Of a DNA stretch of 64,000 bases, positions 58,330-64,000 are shown one piece after another. The notes under the pieces were generated by a model, which did not search any database, had not been told where the DNA came from, and saw nothing but the letters and a program-made list of their open reading frames with translations. Made by a program: the position numbers and the translations under genes. The stretch spans positions 208,453-272,452 of the forward strand of contig CAVYKB010000003.1 in assembly GCA_963768975.1 (NCBI GenBank), written 5' to 3'. The stretch comes from CADCTB01 sp963768975. GTDB lineage: Bacteria > Actinomycetota > Acidimicrobiia > Acidimicrobiales > AC-14. Every line of letters starts with the position of its first letter. The first letter of the stretch is position 1.

Positions 58330-59424
58330 TCAGCAGATGCGGGGGAGGGGGTCTCCGACCAGCATGTCGACGATCCTGTTGCCCCCGAAGAAGGTGTTGA
58401 TGATGACGATGCCGGGCGGGTCGGCGCGGATCTCGCCGATGATGGCGGCGTCGGCGCCGTACTGGTGGGCCTGCATGGCGGCCAGGGCGGCGTCGGCCTC
58501 CTCGGCGGGGACGACGGCCACGAGCTTGCCCTCGTTGGCCACGTACAGCGGGTCGATGCCGAGGATCTCGCAGGCGCCGTTCACGATGTTGCGGATCGGC
58601 AGCGTGTTCTCCTGGATCACCACCGACACCTCGGCCTCCCGGGCCAGCTCGTTGAGCACCGTGGCCACGCCGCCCCGGGTGGGGTCGCGGAGGAAGCGGG
58701 TGTTGGGCGCAGCGGCCAAGAGGTGCTCGACCAGCTCGCCCAGCGGGGCGGAGTCGGTCGGGATGTCGGCCTCGAGGGCCAGGTCACCACGGGCGATGAG
58801 CACGGCCACGCCGTGGTCGCCGATCTTGCCGGAGACGATGACCTTGTCGCCCGGCCGGACCGACTTGGCGTCGAGGTGCACAGAGGCCGGGATCACGCCC
58901 ACGCCGGCGGTGGTGATGTAGACGCCGTCGCACGCGCCCTTGTCGACCACCTTGGTGTCGCCGGTGACGATGGTGACGCCGGCCTTGATGGCGGCGGCGG
59001 CCATGTCGGCCACGATGTCGCGCAGCTCGGCGATGGAGAAGCCGTCCTCGATGATGAAGCCGGCCGAGATCCACTGGGGGACGGCGCCCATCATGGCCAG
59101 GTCGTTGACCGTGCCGTTGACGGCCAGGTCGCCGACGCTACCGCCGGGGAAGCGGCGGGGCTTGACGACGTAGCCGTCGGTGGAGAACGCCATCCGCTCG
59201 CCGCCGGGCAGCTCCAGGATGGCGCCGTCGGCCATCGACTCCAGCGTCTTGTTCCGGAACGCCTCCAGGAACACGGCGTCGATCAGGGCCGCCGACGCCT
59301 TGCCGCCGGCCCCGTGGGCGGAGTTGATGTACTCGTCCTTCAGCTTGGGCCGGCGCCGCCTCCAAGCCTCGATCCGCTCGAGAACCTCGTCCTCGTGCGA
59401 GTACTCGGAGCGGTCTTCGGTCAC
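58330..59424 (-). CDS. hypE: hydrogenase maturation protein HypE
   Basis: A 364-residue PurM-like ATPase that dehydrates the carbamoyl thioester on its C-terminal Cys to thiocyanate. The tail reads P-L-P-R-I-C, with the active Cys as the last residue. The N-terminal part has S-A-H-G-A-G-G-K-A-S, F-S-T-D-G-Y-V-V-K-P and G-D-L-A-V-N-G-T-V-N-D-L-A-M-M-G. F-L-R-D-P-T-R-G-G-V-A-T-V lies in the middle. All are standard. ATG 59424 follows hypD by 46 bases. Confidence 0.96.
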   Translation of the reverse strand: MTEDRSEYSHEDEVLERIEAWRRRRPKLKDEYINSAHGAGGKASAALIDAVFLEAFRNKTLESMADGAILELPGGERMAFSTDGYVVKPRRFPGGSVGDLAVNGTVNDLAMMGAVPQWISAGFIIEDGFSIAELRDIVADMAAAAIKAGVTIVTGDTKVVDKGACDGVYITTAGVGVIPASVHLDAKSVRPGDKVIVSGKIGDHGVAVLIARGDLALEADIPTDSAPLGELVEHLLAAAPNTRFLRDPTRGGVATVLNELAREAEVSVVIQENTLPIRNIVNGACEILGIDPLYVANEGKLVAVVPAEEADAALAAMQAHQYGADAAIIGEIRADPPGIVIINTFFGGNRIVDMLVGDPLPRIC

Positions 59425-59470
59425 CGGGCTTCCGCCCGGTGAATGTATCCGGAGCGTCCTCCCGGGCCGC

Positions 59471-60622
59471 TCATGCTGGCTGGGGCGTCTTGACCGGCGA
59501 CGTCAGCTGGACCGGCACGGTCGTGTGCTTGGTGAACCGTCCGTAGTTGTAATAGGCGGCGCAGGCGCCCTCGGAGGAGACCATGCAGGTGCCGATCGGC
59601 GTCTCCGGGGTGCAGGCGGTGCCGAACACCTTGCACTCCCAGGGCTTGATGACGCCCTTGAGCACCTCACCGCACTGGCAGGCCTTGGGGTCGGCCACCC
59701 GCACGCCGGGCACGGCGAACTTGAGCTCGGCGTCCCAGTCGGCGAACTCCTCCCGCAGCTTCAGGGCGGACTGGGAGATGAAGCCCAGGCCCCGCCACTC
59801 GAAGTGGGGGCGCAGCTCGAAGACGGTGTTGATGACCTCGAGCGCCTTCGGGTTGCCGTGCTCGGGCACCGCCCGGGTGTACTGGTTCTCGACCTCGCAG
59901 CGGCCCTCGTCGATCTGGCGCAGCAGCATGAGGATGGCCTGGAGGATGTCGAGGGGCTCGAAGCCGGCGGTGACCAGCGGCAGCTTGTAGGTCTTGGGTA
60001 CGAACCGGTAGGGCCGGTTGCCGATGACCGTCGACACATGGCCTGGTCCGAGGAAGCCGTCGAGGCGCAGGTCGGGCGACTCGAGGATGGCCTTGAGCGG
60101 CGGGACGATCGTGACGTGGTTGCAGAACAGGCTGAAGTTTTTGATGCCCTTCTCACGCGCCTTGATGAGGGTCACCGCGGTGGAAGGCGCGGTGGTCTCG
60201 AAGCCGACGGCGAAGAAGACGACCTGCTTGTCGGGGTTGGCGATGGCGATGCGCAGGGCGTCGAGCGGGGAGTAGACCATGCGCACGTCGGCACCGCGGG
60301 CCTTGGCCTCGAGCAGGTTGCCGTTGCCGCCGGGCACCCGCATCATGTCGCCGAAGGACGTGAAGATGACCCCGGGGGTCTCGGCGACGGCGATGGCGTC
60401 GTCGACCCGGCCCATGGGGATCACGCAGACCGGGCAGCCGGGGCCGTGGACGAGCTCGACCGTCTCCGGGAGCACGTTCTCGATGCCGTGCTTGTAGATG
60501 GTGTGGGTGTGACCTCCGCACACCTCCATGAACTTGTAGTGGCCGCCGGCCGAGAGCTTGGTGATGTGCTCGAGGACCGTCCGCGCCGCCGCCGGGTCGC
60601 GGTACTCGTCGACGAACTTCAC
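59471..60622 (-). CDS. hypD: hydrogenase formation protein HypD
   Basis: A 383-residue [4Fe-4S] protein that with HypC builds the Fe(CN)2CO unit. Motifs are F-M-E-V-C-G-G-H-T-H (near 35-44), G-P-G-C-P-V-C-V (near 66-73), F-A-V-G-F-E-T-T-A-P and C-N-H-V-T-I-V-P-P. Cluster cysteines near the C-terminus are in A-C-Q-C-G-E, C-K-V-F-G-T-A-C-T-P and E-G-A-C-A-A. GTG 60622 overlaps the hypC stop (GTGA), coupling the two partners. Confidence 0.96.
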   Translation of the reverse strand: MKFVDEYRDPAAARTVLEHITKLSAGGHYKFMEVCGGHTHTIYKHGIENVLPETVELVHGPGCPVCVIPMGRVDDAIAVAETPGVIFTSFGDMMRVPGGNGNLLEAKARGADVRMVYSPLDALRIAIANPDKQVVFFAVGFETTAPSTAVTLIKAREKGIKNFSLFCNHVTIVPPLKAILESPDLRLDGFLGPGHVSTVIGNRPYRFVPKTYKLPLVTAGFEPLDILQAILMLLRQIDEGRCEVENQYTRAVPEHGNPKALEVINTVFELRPHFEWRGLGFISQSALKLREEFADWDAELKFAVPGVRVADPKACQCGEVLKGVIKPWECKVFGTACTPETPIGTCMVSSEGACAAYYNYGRFTKHTTVPVQLTSPVKTPQPA

Positions 60623-60897
60623 AGTGGAGCCTCCGTGGAGAAGTCGCGCATCTCGTCTTCGTAGACGCTGCCCAGCTGCTTGATGAACTCGAGGGTGCTG
60701 GCCGCCTCCTCCTCGTTCAGCTTGGTCATGGCGAACCCGACGTGGATCAGCACCCACTCGCCGACCTGCAGGCCGCCGGCATCGCCCATGACCAAGCCGA
60801 CGTTCACCTCACGGCGCACGCCGTCGACGTCGACGATGGCCCGGTGGTCATTGGGGTCGACGATCTCGACGACCTTGCCCGGAATCCCGAGACACAT
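60619..60897 (-). CDS. hypC: hydrogenase assembly chaperone HypC
   Basis: A 92-residue chaperone that carries the iron-CN/CO unit with HypD to the hydrogenase large subunit. It begins M-C-L-G-I-P-G-K-V, and the Cys at position 2 is essential in this family; this fixes the start at ATG 60897 against an ATG 15 bases earlier. E-V-N-V-G-L-V and G-E-W-V-L-I-H-V-G-F-A follow. It is the first hyp gene of the leftward operon, 57 bases after the PadR regulator gene. hypA and hypB are not in the window. Confidence 0.96.
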   Translation of the reverse strand: MCLGIPGKVVEIVDPNDHRAIVDVDGVRREVNVGLVMGDAGGLQVGEWVLIHVGFAMTKLNEEEAASTLEFIKQLGSVYEDEMRDFSTEAPL

Positions 60898-60954
60898 CAG
60901 CAGAACCTCCAAAGAAAGCGGTCGGAACCCCAGTCTCGCACCTGGGGAGGGGTT

Positions 60955-61332
60955 TCAGGGCCGGGAAGCGCCGGCGTTGGCGGAGAGCGAGTCGTACCGG
61001 TCGAGCAGGGTGACGAGGATTTCCCGGACGTCGCGCAGGCTCTGCACCGATTCGTTCAGCCCCTTGCGACCCTCCTCGGTCAGCACGTACGTGCGTCGGG
61101 CGGGGCCGGCCTGGGACGGCTCCCACCAGGAGGACACCATCTCTTCCTTCTCCATGGCCCGCAGGTACCGGTACAGGCCACCGGGCTCGGCGCCCTTGAT
61201 GCCCATGCGCCGCACGTGCTCGAGCAGCTCGTAGCCGTGGGACGGGCCCTCGGCCAGCAGCAGCAGCAGGCACGGCTTGAGATAGTGCCGGGGCAGCGTG
61301 CCGCTCGAGTCCGATGCCATCTGGTTGTTCAT
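60955..61332 (-). CDS. PadR family transcriptional regulator (module copy 1)
   Basis: A 125-residue winged-helix regulator. The PadR signature is visible: H-G-Y-E-L-L-E-H-V-R-R, G-G-L-Y-R-Y-L-R-A-M-E-K-E-E-M-V, and R-R-T-Y-V-L-T-E-E-G. The C-terminal helix (L-R-D-V-R-E-I-L-V-T-L-L-D-R-Y) would dimerise. ATG 61332 overlaps the stop of the Cys-cluster gene (ATGA). It lies directly before hypC, so it probably controls the hyp operon. It is a clear paralog of the PadR at 62813-63205. Confidence 0.93.
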   Translation of the reverse strand: MNNQMASDSSGTLPRHYLKPCLLLLLAEGPSHGYELLEHVRRMGIKGAEPGGLYRYLRAMEKEEMVSSWWEPSQAGPARRTYVLTEEGRKGLNESVQSLRDVREILVTLLDRYDSLSANAGASRP

Positions 61333-61745
61333 GCGTTGGCCTTTCCTGCCTCGTGGTCTGAAGCCGGGCTTCTCCGGGCTCGAGCGCGTGCGCAGGCCTC
61401 GGCCTCCGCGGGCGACGTCTGGCACCAGCATTCGTCGTCACAATCGTTGAGGACGGGGTGCACCAGGTCGGTGAAGGCGGTGGCCCACTGGGCCTCCCCT
61501 TCGGCCAGGCCCCGGGCCGACAGCGCAAACCAGTCGCCGTCGCGCACCAGGGCGCCGTCGGCGACCAGCAAATCCACGTAGGGCTGCAAGTCTTCGCCGG
61601 CGTCGACGCCCAGGTACTGACGGACGAGGGCGAGGTCGACAAGGTCACCGAGGCCCTCGCCGTAGAGCCAATAGACGACCCGCAGGATCTCGCTGCGCCA
61701 GTACAGGTTGCGCAACGGCTCTGACTTGGGGGCCGAAGAAGTCAT
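61329..61745 (-). CDS. winged-helix-like protein with C-terminal Cys-Trp-Cys cluster (module copy 1)
   Basis: A 138-residue protein. The N-terminal half (Y-W-R-S-E-I-L-R-V-V-Y-W-L-Y-G-E-G, then D-L-A-L-V-R-Q-Y-L-G-V) looks like a winged helix. The C-terminal part has D-C-D-D-E-C-W-C-Q-T-S-P and E-A-E-A-C. Four Cys in this pattern could hold a metal or Fe-S cluster, making it a candidate redox or metal sensor. It is coupled to a PadR gene. The second copy (63293-63685) shares the Y-W-R-S-E-I and C-W-C...S-P-x-E-A-E-A-C motifs. ATG 61745 is used; an upstream ATG at 61796 lies in the operator. Confidence 0.8.
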   Translation of the reverse strand: MTSSAPKSEPLRNLYWRSEILRVVYWLYGEGLGDLVDLALVRQYLGVDAGEDLQPYVDLLVADGALVRDGDWFALSARGLAEGEAQWATAFTDLVHPVLNDCDDECWCQTSPAEAEACARARARRSPASDHEAGKANA

Positions 61746-61775
61746 ATGGATGCCGCCCGGACTGGTATCGAGAAA

Positions 61776-61799
61776 CCGGATAGATACAATATACATCTA
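61776..61799. promoter_or_regulatory. putative operator upstream of module copy 1
   Basis: The core TAGATACAATATACATCTA (61781-61799) has inverted arms TAGAT/ATCTA. Extended to 61776 and read on the minus strand, it matches the site at 63819-63842 in 16 of 24 positions. Shared blocks are TGTA and CTATC-x-GG. It lies 30 bases before the ATG at 61745, where a PadR or sensor dimer could block transcription. Confidence 0.5.
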
Positions 61800-61993
61800 T
61801 AGGCGCTTCTGGCGCGGAGCTTTTCTCGGCGATGCGTGGAAGAACGCCGGCGCAGGCCTTTTGCCTGCCGCAGGAGGTCCGTTTCTGCGAAGTCGCTGAG
61901 CGCTCCCCTCTGGCTGACCCAGCCTCCTGGAGCGGGCGGTAGCCGGAGGTCGTTCGCCGCCTACGCCGACGACGATCTCATCTGAACGGTTTC

Positions 61994-62037
61994 TTTTGTC
62001 CGGCTAGCTACCGCAGCGGTAGTCCAGCGGACAGAAA
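61994..62037. other. imperfect hairpin downstream of the CooC-like gene
   Basis: CTACCGC (62008-62014) and GCGGTAG (62016-62022) form a perfect inner stem. GTCCG (61998-62002) and CGGAC (62028-62032) with flanking T/A bases form an outer stem. It lies six bases past the cooC-like stop on the minus strand and may be its terminator, but lacks a T-run. Between it and the operator at 61776-61799 (about 195 bases) nothing else was recognised. Confidence 0.4.
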
Positions 62038-62042
62038 GGGCT

Positions 62043-62816
62043 TCAACCTTTGATCGTGCTGAGCCGCTCCCGCAGCTTGGACACCGCAGCGACGACGGGG
62101 CCGCTGGGGTCGTAGTCGATGACCGGGATCTCGGCCTTGTCGGCATCGAGGACCTCGGTGCTCCACGGGAGCTCGCCCAGGAGGGTGAGGCCGTGACGGG
62201 TGCAGTACTCGGCGATGGCCGAGGCGTCGTCGGCCGAGCGCAGCTTGTTGGCCACGACTCCCACGACGGGGATGGGCAGCTCGGCGGCCAGGGCGGCCAT
62301 GCGCTTGGCCGTCTCGAACGAGCGGTAGTACGGCTCCACCACCAGCAGGAGGGCATCGACGTGGCGGGTGGTGCCCCGGCTCAGGTGCTCGGGCGACGCC
62401 TCCAGGTCGAGGATGCTGATCGTGTTCTCCAGCTCCTCGATGTCGGCCAGTAGGGCGCTCACCGTGGCATGCGCCGAACACAGGCAGCCCTCGTCTGCGT
62501 GGGCCGGCATGGCCATCTTCAGCACGTGGACATCGTCGGGCGCCGCGCCGCCGAAGCGGCGCACGATGTCCATCACCGGCTCCTTCAGGGCGGCGTTGCC
62601 CTTCAGGTTGCGGGAGACGAGCCCCATGGGCAGGGGCTGGATGGCCTCGGCGTGCTCCCGGTCGATGCCGAGGGCGGTGGCTACGTTGGGGTTGCTGTCG
62701 CCGTCGACGACGATGACGTCGTGGCCCTCACGGGCGAAGAGGCGGGCAAGGGTGGAGGAGAGGGTGGTCTTGCCCGCCCCTCCCTTGCCGGCCACGGCGA
62801 CACGAAGCGAATTCAC
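62043..62816 (-). CDS. CooC-like nickel-insertion ATPase (MinD/ParA family)
   Basis: A 257-residue P-loop ATPase. The deviant Walker A is G-K-G-G-A-G-K-T-T (10-18), followed by V-V-D-G-D-S-N-P-N. The motif E-G-C-L-C-S-A-H-A-T (near 110-119) contains the CxC that binds nickel or zinc between two CooC monomers. Walker B-like I-L-D-L-E-A-S follows. CooC matures nickel CO dehydrogenase; beside hyp genes it more likely helps nickel handling for the hydrogenase, which is inference. It starts at ATG 62816, overlapping the PadR stop (ATGA). Confidence 0.88.
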   Translation of the reverse strand: MNSLRVAVAGKGGAGKTTLSSTLARLFAREGHDVIVVDGDSNPNVATALGIDREHAEAIQPLPMGLVSRNLKGNAALKEPVMDIVRRFGGAAPDDVHVLKMAMPAHADEGCLCSAHATVSALLADIEELENTISILDLEASPEHLSRGTTRHVDALLLVVEPYYRSFETAKRMAALAAELPIPVVGVVANKLRSADDASAIAEYCTRHGLTLLGELPWSTEVLDADKAEIPVIDYDPSGPVVAAVSKLRERLSTIKG

Positions 62817-63205
62817 TGGACGATGTTCTCCAAGCTCTCGACGGGTGCCTGCTCGACAATCTTGTCGTACCTGCCGAGATATGCGGACAGGAACCGCCGG
62901 CCCTCACGCAGGGCGCCGGCCCAGGCGTGCAGCCACTCGACGCCCTCGTCGGTGAGGCGGTAGCTTCGGCGGGCGGGGCCGGCGGTGGAATGCTCCCACC
63001 ACGAGGCCACCAGGCCGTCCTGCTCCATCACCCGGAGCGCACGGTAGAGCCCACCCGGGTCGACGTTGCGCAGGCCGAGCTGGGCGATCTGCTCCAGCAG
63101 GTCGTAGCCGTGCGCCGGCGTCTCGGCGATGAGCAGGAGGAGGCTGGCCCGCAGGTAGTTGCGCGGCAGCCCTCCCTGCGGCTCTTCGGTGCTGCGTGCC
63201 TTCAT
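62813..63205 (-). CDS. PadR family transcriptional regulator (module copy 2)
   Basis: A 130-residue PadR protein paralogous to the one at 60955-61332. Shared blocks include L-P-R-N-Y-L-R-A-S-L-L-L-L-I-A-E-T-P-A-H-G-Y, D-P-G-G-L-Y-R-A-L-R-V-M-E, S-W-W-E-H-S-T-A-G-P-A-R-R-S-Y and L-T-D-E-G. It is cotranslated with the CooC-like gene. The sensor-like gene lies 87 bases upstream on the same strand. It is likely a repressor responding to the Cys-cluster partner or a small ligand. Confidence 0.93.
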   Translation of the reverse strand: MKARSTEEPQGGLPRNYLRASLLLLIAETPAHGYDLLEQIAQLGLRNVDPGGLYRALRVMEQDGLVASWWEHSTAGPARRSYRLTDEGVEWLHAWAGALREGRRFLSAYLGRYDKIVEQAPVESLENIVQ

Positions 63206-63292
63206 GCCTTGCCCCCTCCTCGGCCGATGTGGCGCGTGTTTCTGAAATGGGTGAGTGCTGAGTATGTGCTGCGGCCCTCTATGCAGTATCGG

Positions 63293-63685
63293 TCAGTGCG
63301 GGTGGTCGTGCAGTTCTTCTTTCATGGCCCGGTCACGGGCGCACGCCTCGGCCTCGTCGGGCGAGTTGTGGCACCAGCAGTCGGCGCTGCACTCGCCGTG
63401 GCTGGGCTTCATGAGCTCCTCGAAGGAGGCGGCGAACTCTAGGCCGCCCTCGCGGGCGCCGGCCTCGGAGAGCCCGTACCGGTCGCCGATGCGCTCGACG
63501 TAGCCCTCGGTGACCAGCCGGTCGAGGTACTGGACGCCGATGTGGGAGTCGACCCCGAGGAACCGCTCCAGCAGGGTGGCATCGACCTGGTCGCCGAAGC
63601 CCTCACCCTTGAGCCAGAACATGACCTGGAGGATCTCGCTGCGCCAATACAGGGCGCGAAGAGCCTCGGACTTCGGAGGGTGCAT
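63293..63685 (-). CDS. winged-helix-like protein with C-terminal Cys-Trp-Cys cluster (module copy 2)
   Basis: A 130-residue paralog of the 61329-61745 protein. Matching blocks are K-S-E-A-L-R-A-L-Y-W-R-S-E-I-L-Q-V, W-L-K-G-E-G-F-G-D, F-L-G-V-D, and the C-terminal E-C-S-A-D-C-W-C-H-N-S-P-D-E-A-E-A-C. The tail is His-rich (E-L-H-D-H-P-H), which could add metal ligands. ATG 63685 was chosen by alignment with copy 1; an ATG at 63742 would add 19 unrelated residues. It is divergent from the gene at the right edge. Confidence 0.8.
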   Translation of the reverse strand: MHPPKSEALRALYWRSEILQVMFWLKGEGFGDQVDATLLERFLGVDSHIGVQYLDRLVTEGYVERIGDRYGLSEAGAREGGLEFAASFEELMKPSHGECSADCWCHNSPDEAEACARDRAMKEELHDHPH

Positions 63686-63818
63686 CACTTCTTCCACAGT
63701 GCCTCCATAGAAATCAGTTCCTCCAGGGATCAGCGCCGGCACGGACGACCCGGTCGTTGAGGAAACTGCGCACTTGATCGCAGCACCTCGACTCCGCCAA
63801 TCTTTCCTGACGGCGGGA

Positions 63819-63842
63819 CCAGATAGGTGTAGTCTACACTTA
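63819..63842. promoter_or_regulatory. putative operator between module copy 2 and the right-edge gene
   Basis: GTGTAGTCTACAC (63827-63839) is a perfect 13-base palindrome. It contains TACACT (63835-63840), a -10-like hexamer for the rightward gene whose ATG is at 63872. The 24-base region matches the site before module copy 1 in 16 positions. Binding would therefore block the rightward promoter directly. Confidence 0.5.
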
Positions 63843-63871
63843 CTAACCGAGGAAAACGGGGGGTTCTTTCC

Positions 63872-64000
63872 ATGCCGACCACCAGGGGCCGGACTTCCGA
63901 CGCCGTACCCACTATTCGTCGCCGCACCGCGGGTGGTTCCCGGGAAGTCGTGCTGCCGGAGGACCCCGAGGGTACCGTCGTACCCGCTGGTGCGCCTGGT
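63872..64000 (+). CDS. gene start cut by the window edge, unidentified
   Basis: Forty-three codons from ATG 63872 run to the window end without a stop. The product begins M-P-T-T-R-G-R-T-S-D-A-V and continues R-R-R-T-A-G-G-S-R-E-V-V-L-P-E-D-P. This is too little to classify. It is divergent from the regulator module and has a palindromic operator 29 bases upstream. With hyp genes alongside, it may open a hydrogenase structural operon; that is inference. Confidence 0.6.
   Translation, partial: MPTTRGRTSDAVPTIRRRTAGGSREVVLPEDPEGTVVPAGAPG

Noticed and set aside
56257..59442. A 1061-codon open frame on the plus strand
   Set aside because: It is antisense to hypF and hypE, which have complete catalytic motifs. 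Its Val/Gly/Arg/His-rich composition is typical of GC-rich antisense frames.

Overview
The window is GC-rich, gene-dense chromosomal DNA from an actinobacterium. Three things point there: many GTG starts with 4-bp ATGA/GTGA gene overlaps, the uvrC / rapZ / yvcK / gap-pgk-tpiA-secG neighbourhood, and the PadR, Tat-signal and LAxTG sorting features. A deep-branching lineage such as the Acidimicrobiia would fit, but that is inference, not something read from a marker gene. No ribosomal RNA, CRISPR array or intact insertion sequence was seen. One tRNA-Leu(GAG) is present.

Layout. 1-7.8 kb: minus-strand nucleotide-sugar genes (a C-methyltransferase fragment, rfbG, rfbF, a CmcI-like methyltransferase, a NeuD-like acetyltransferase), then a DegT aminotransferase, two glycosyltransferases and a collapsed membrane glycosyltransferase pseudogene. 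7.9-20.4 kb: housekeeping genes. These are nadA, a nucleotidyltransferase/XRE pair, uvrC, two methyltransferases, a small coiled-coil protein, rapZ, yvcK (with no whiA after it), gap, pgk, tpiA, secG and an oligopeptide-type binding lipoprotein, then the tRNA. 20.6-40 kb: a Wzx/Wzy-type surface polysaccharide locus. It holds a DUF4012 protein, a Wzz/BY-kinase, five glycosyltransferase or initiating-transferase genes, an acyltransferase, a flippase, an O-antigen ligase/polymerase, two epimerases and at least six methyltransferases, so a heavily methylated and acylated polymer is expected.

40-47.4 kb: an accessory stretch. It has a coiled-coil zinc protein, remnants of bacterioferritin-associated ferredoxin and bacterioferritin, a sortase-type surface protein, a triple tandem hairpin, a lipoprotein, and a methylamine-dehydrogenase-like cassette. 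The cassette is MauE (frameshifted), a Tat-exported cysteine-rich MauA-like protein fused to a ricin-type lectin, and a MauD-like thioredoxin. No dehydrogenase heavy chain is present and one of the two tryptophans needed for the TTQ cofactor appears to be replaced. This is the strongest candidate for an undescribed system in the window. 47.4-53.1 kb: a LigD-type phosphoesterase/polymerase, PPK2, two glycoside hydrolases and galactokinase.

53.2-55.9 kb: a J-domain zinc protein, a three-gene operon of unknown function closed by a strong terminator, and a YceI protein whose best start codon is ATC. 56-64 kb: the [NiFe]-hydrogenase maturation genes hypC-hypD-hypE-hypF, a CooC-like ATPase, and two paralogous copies of a two-gene regulatory module (a winged-helix-like protein with a Cys-Trp-Cys cluster plus a PadR regulator). 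The two copies share a similar putative operator. A divergent gene at the right edge is cut by the window end and may begin the operon these regulators control.
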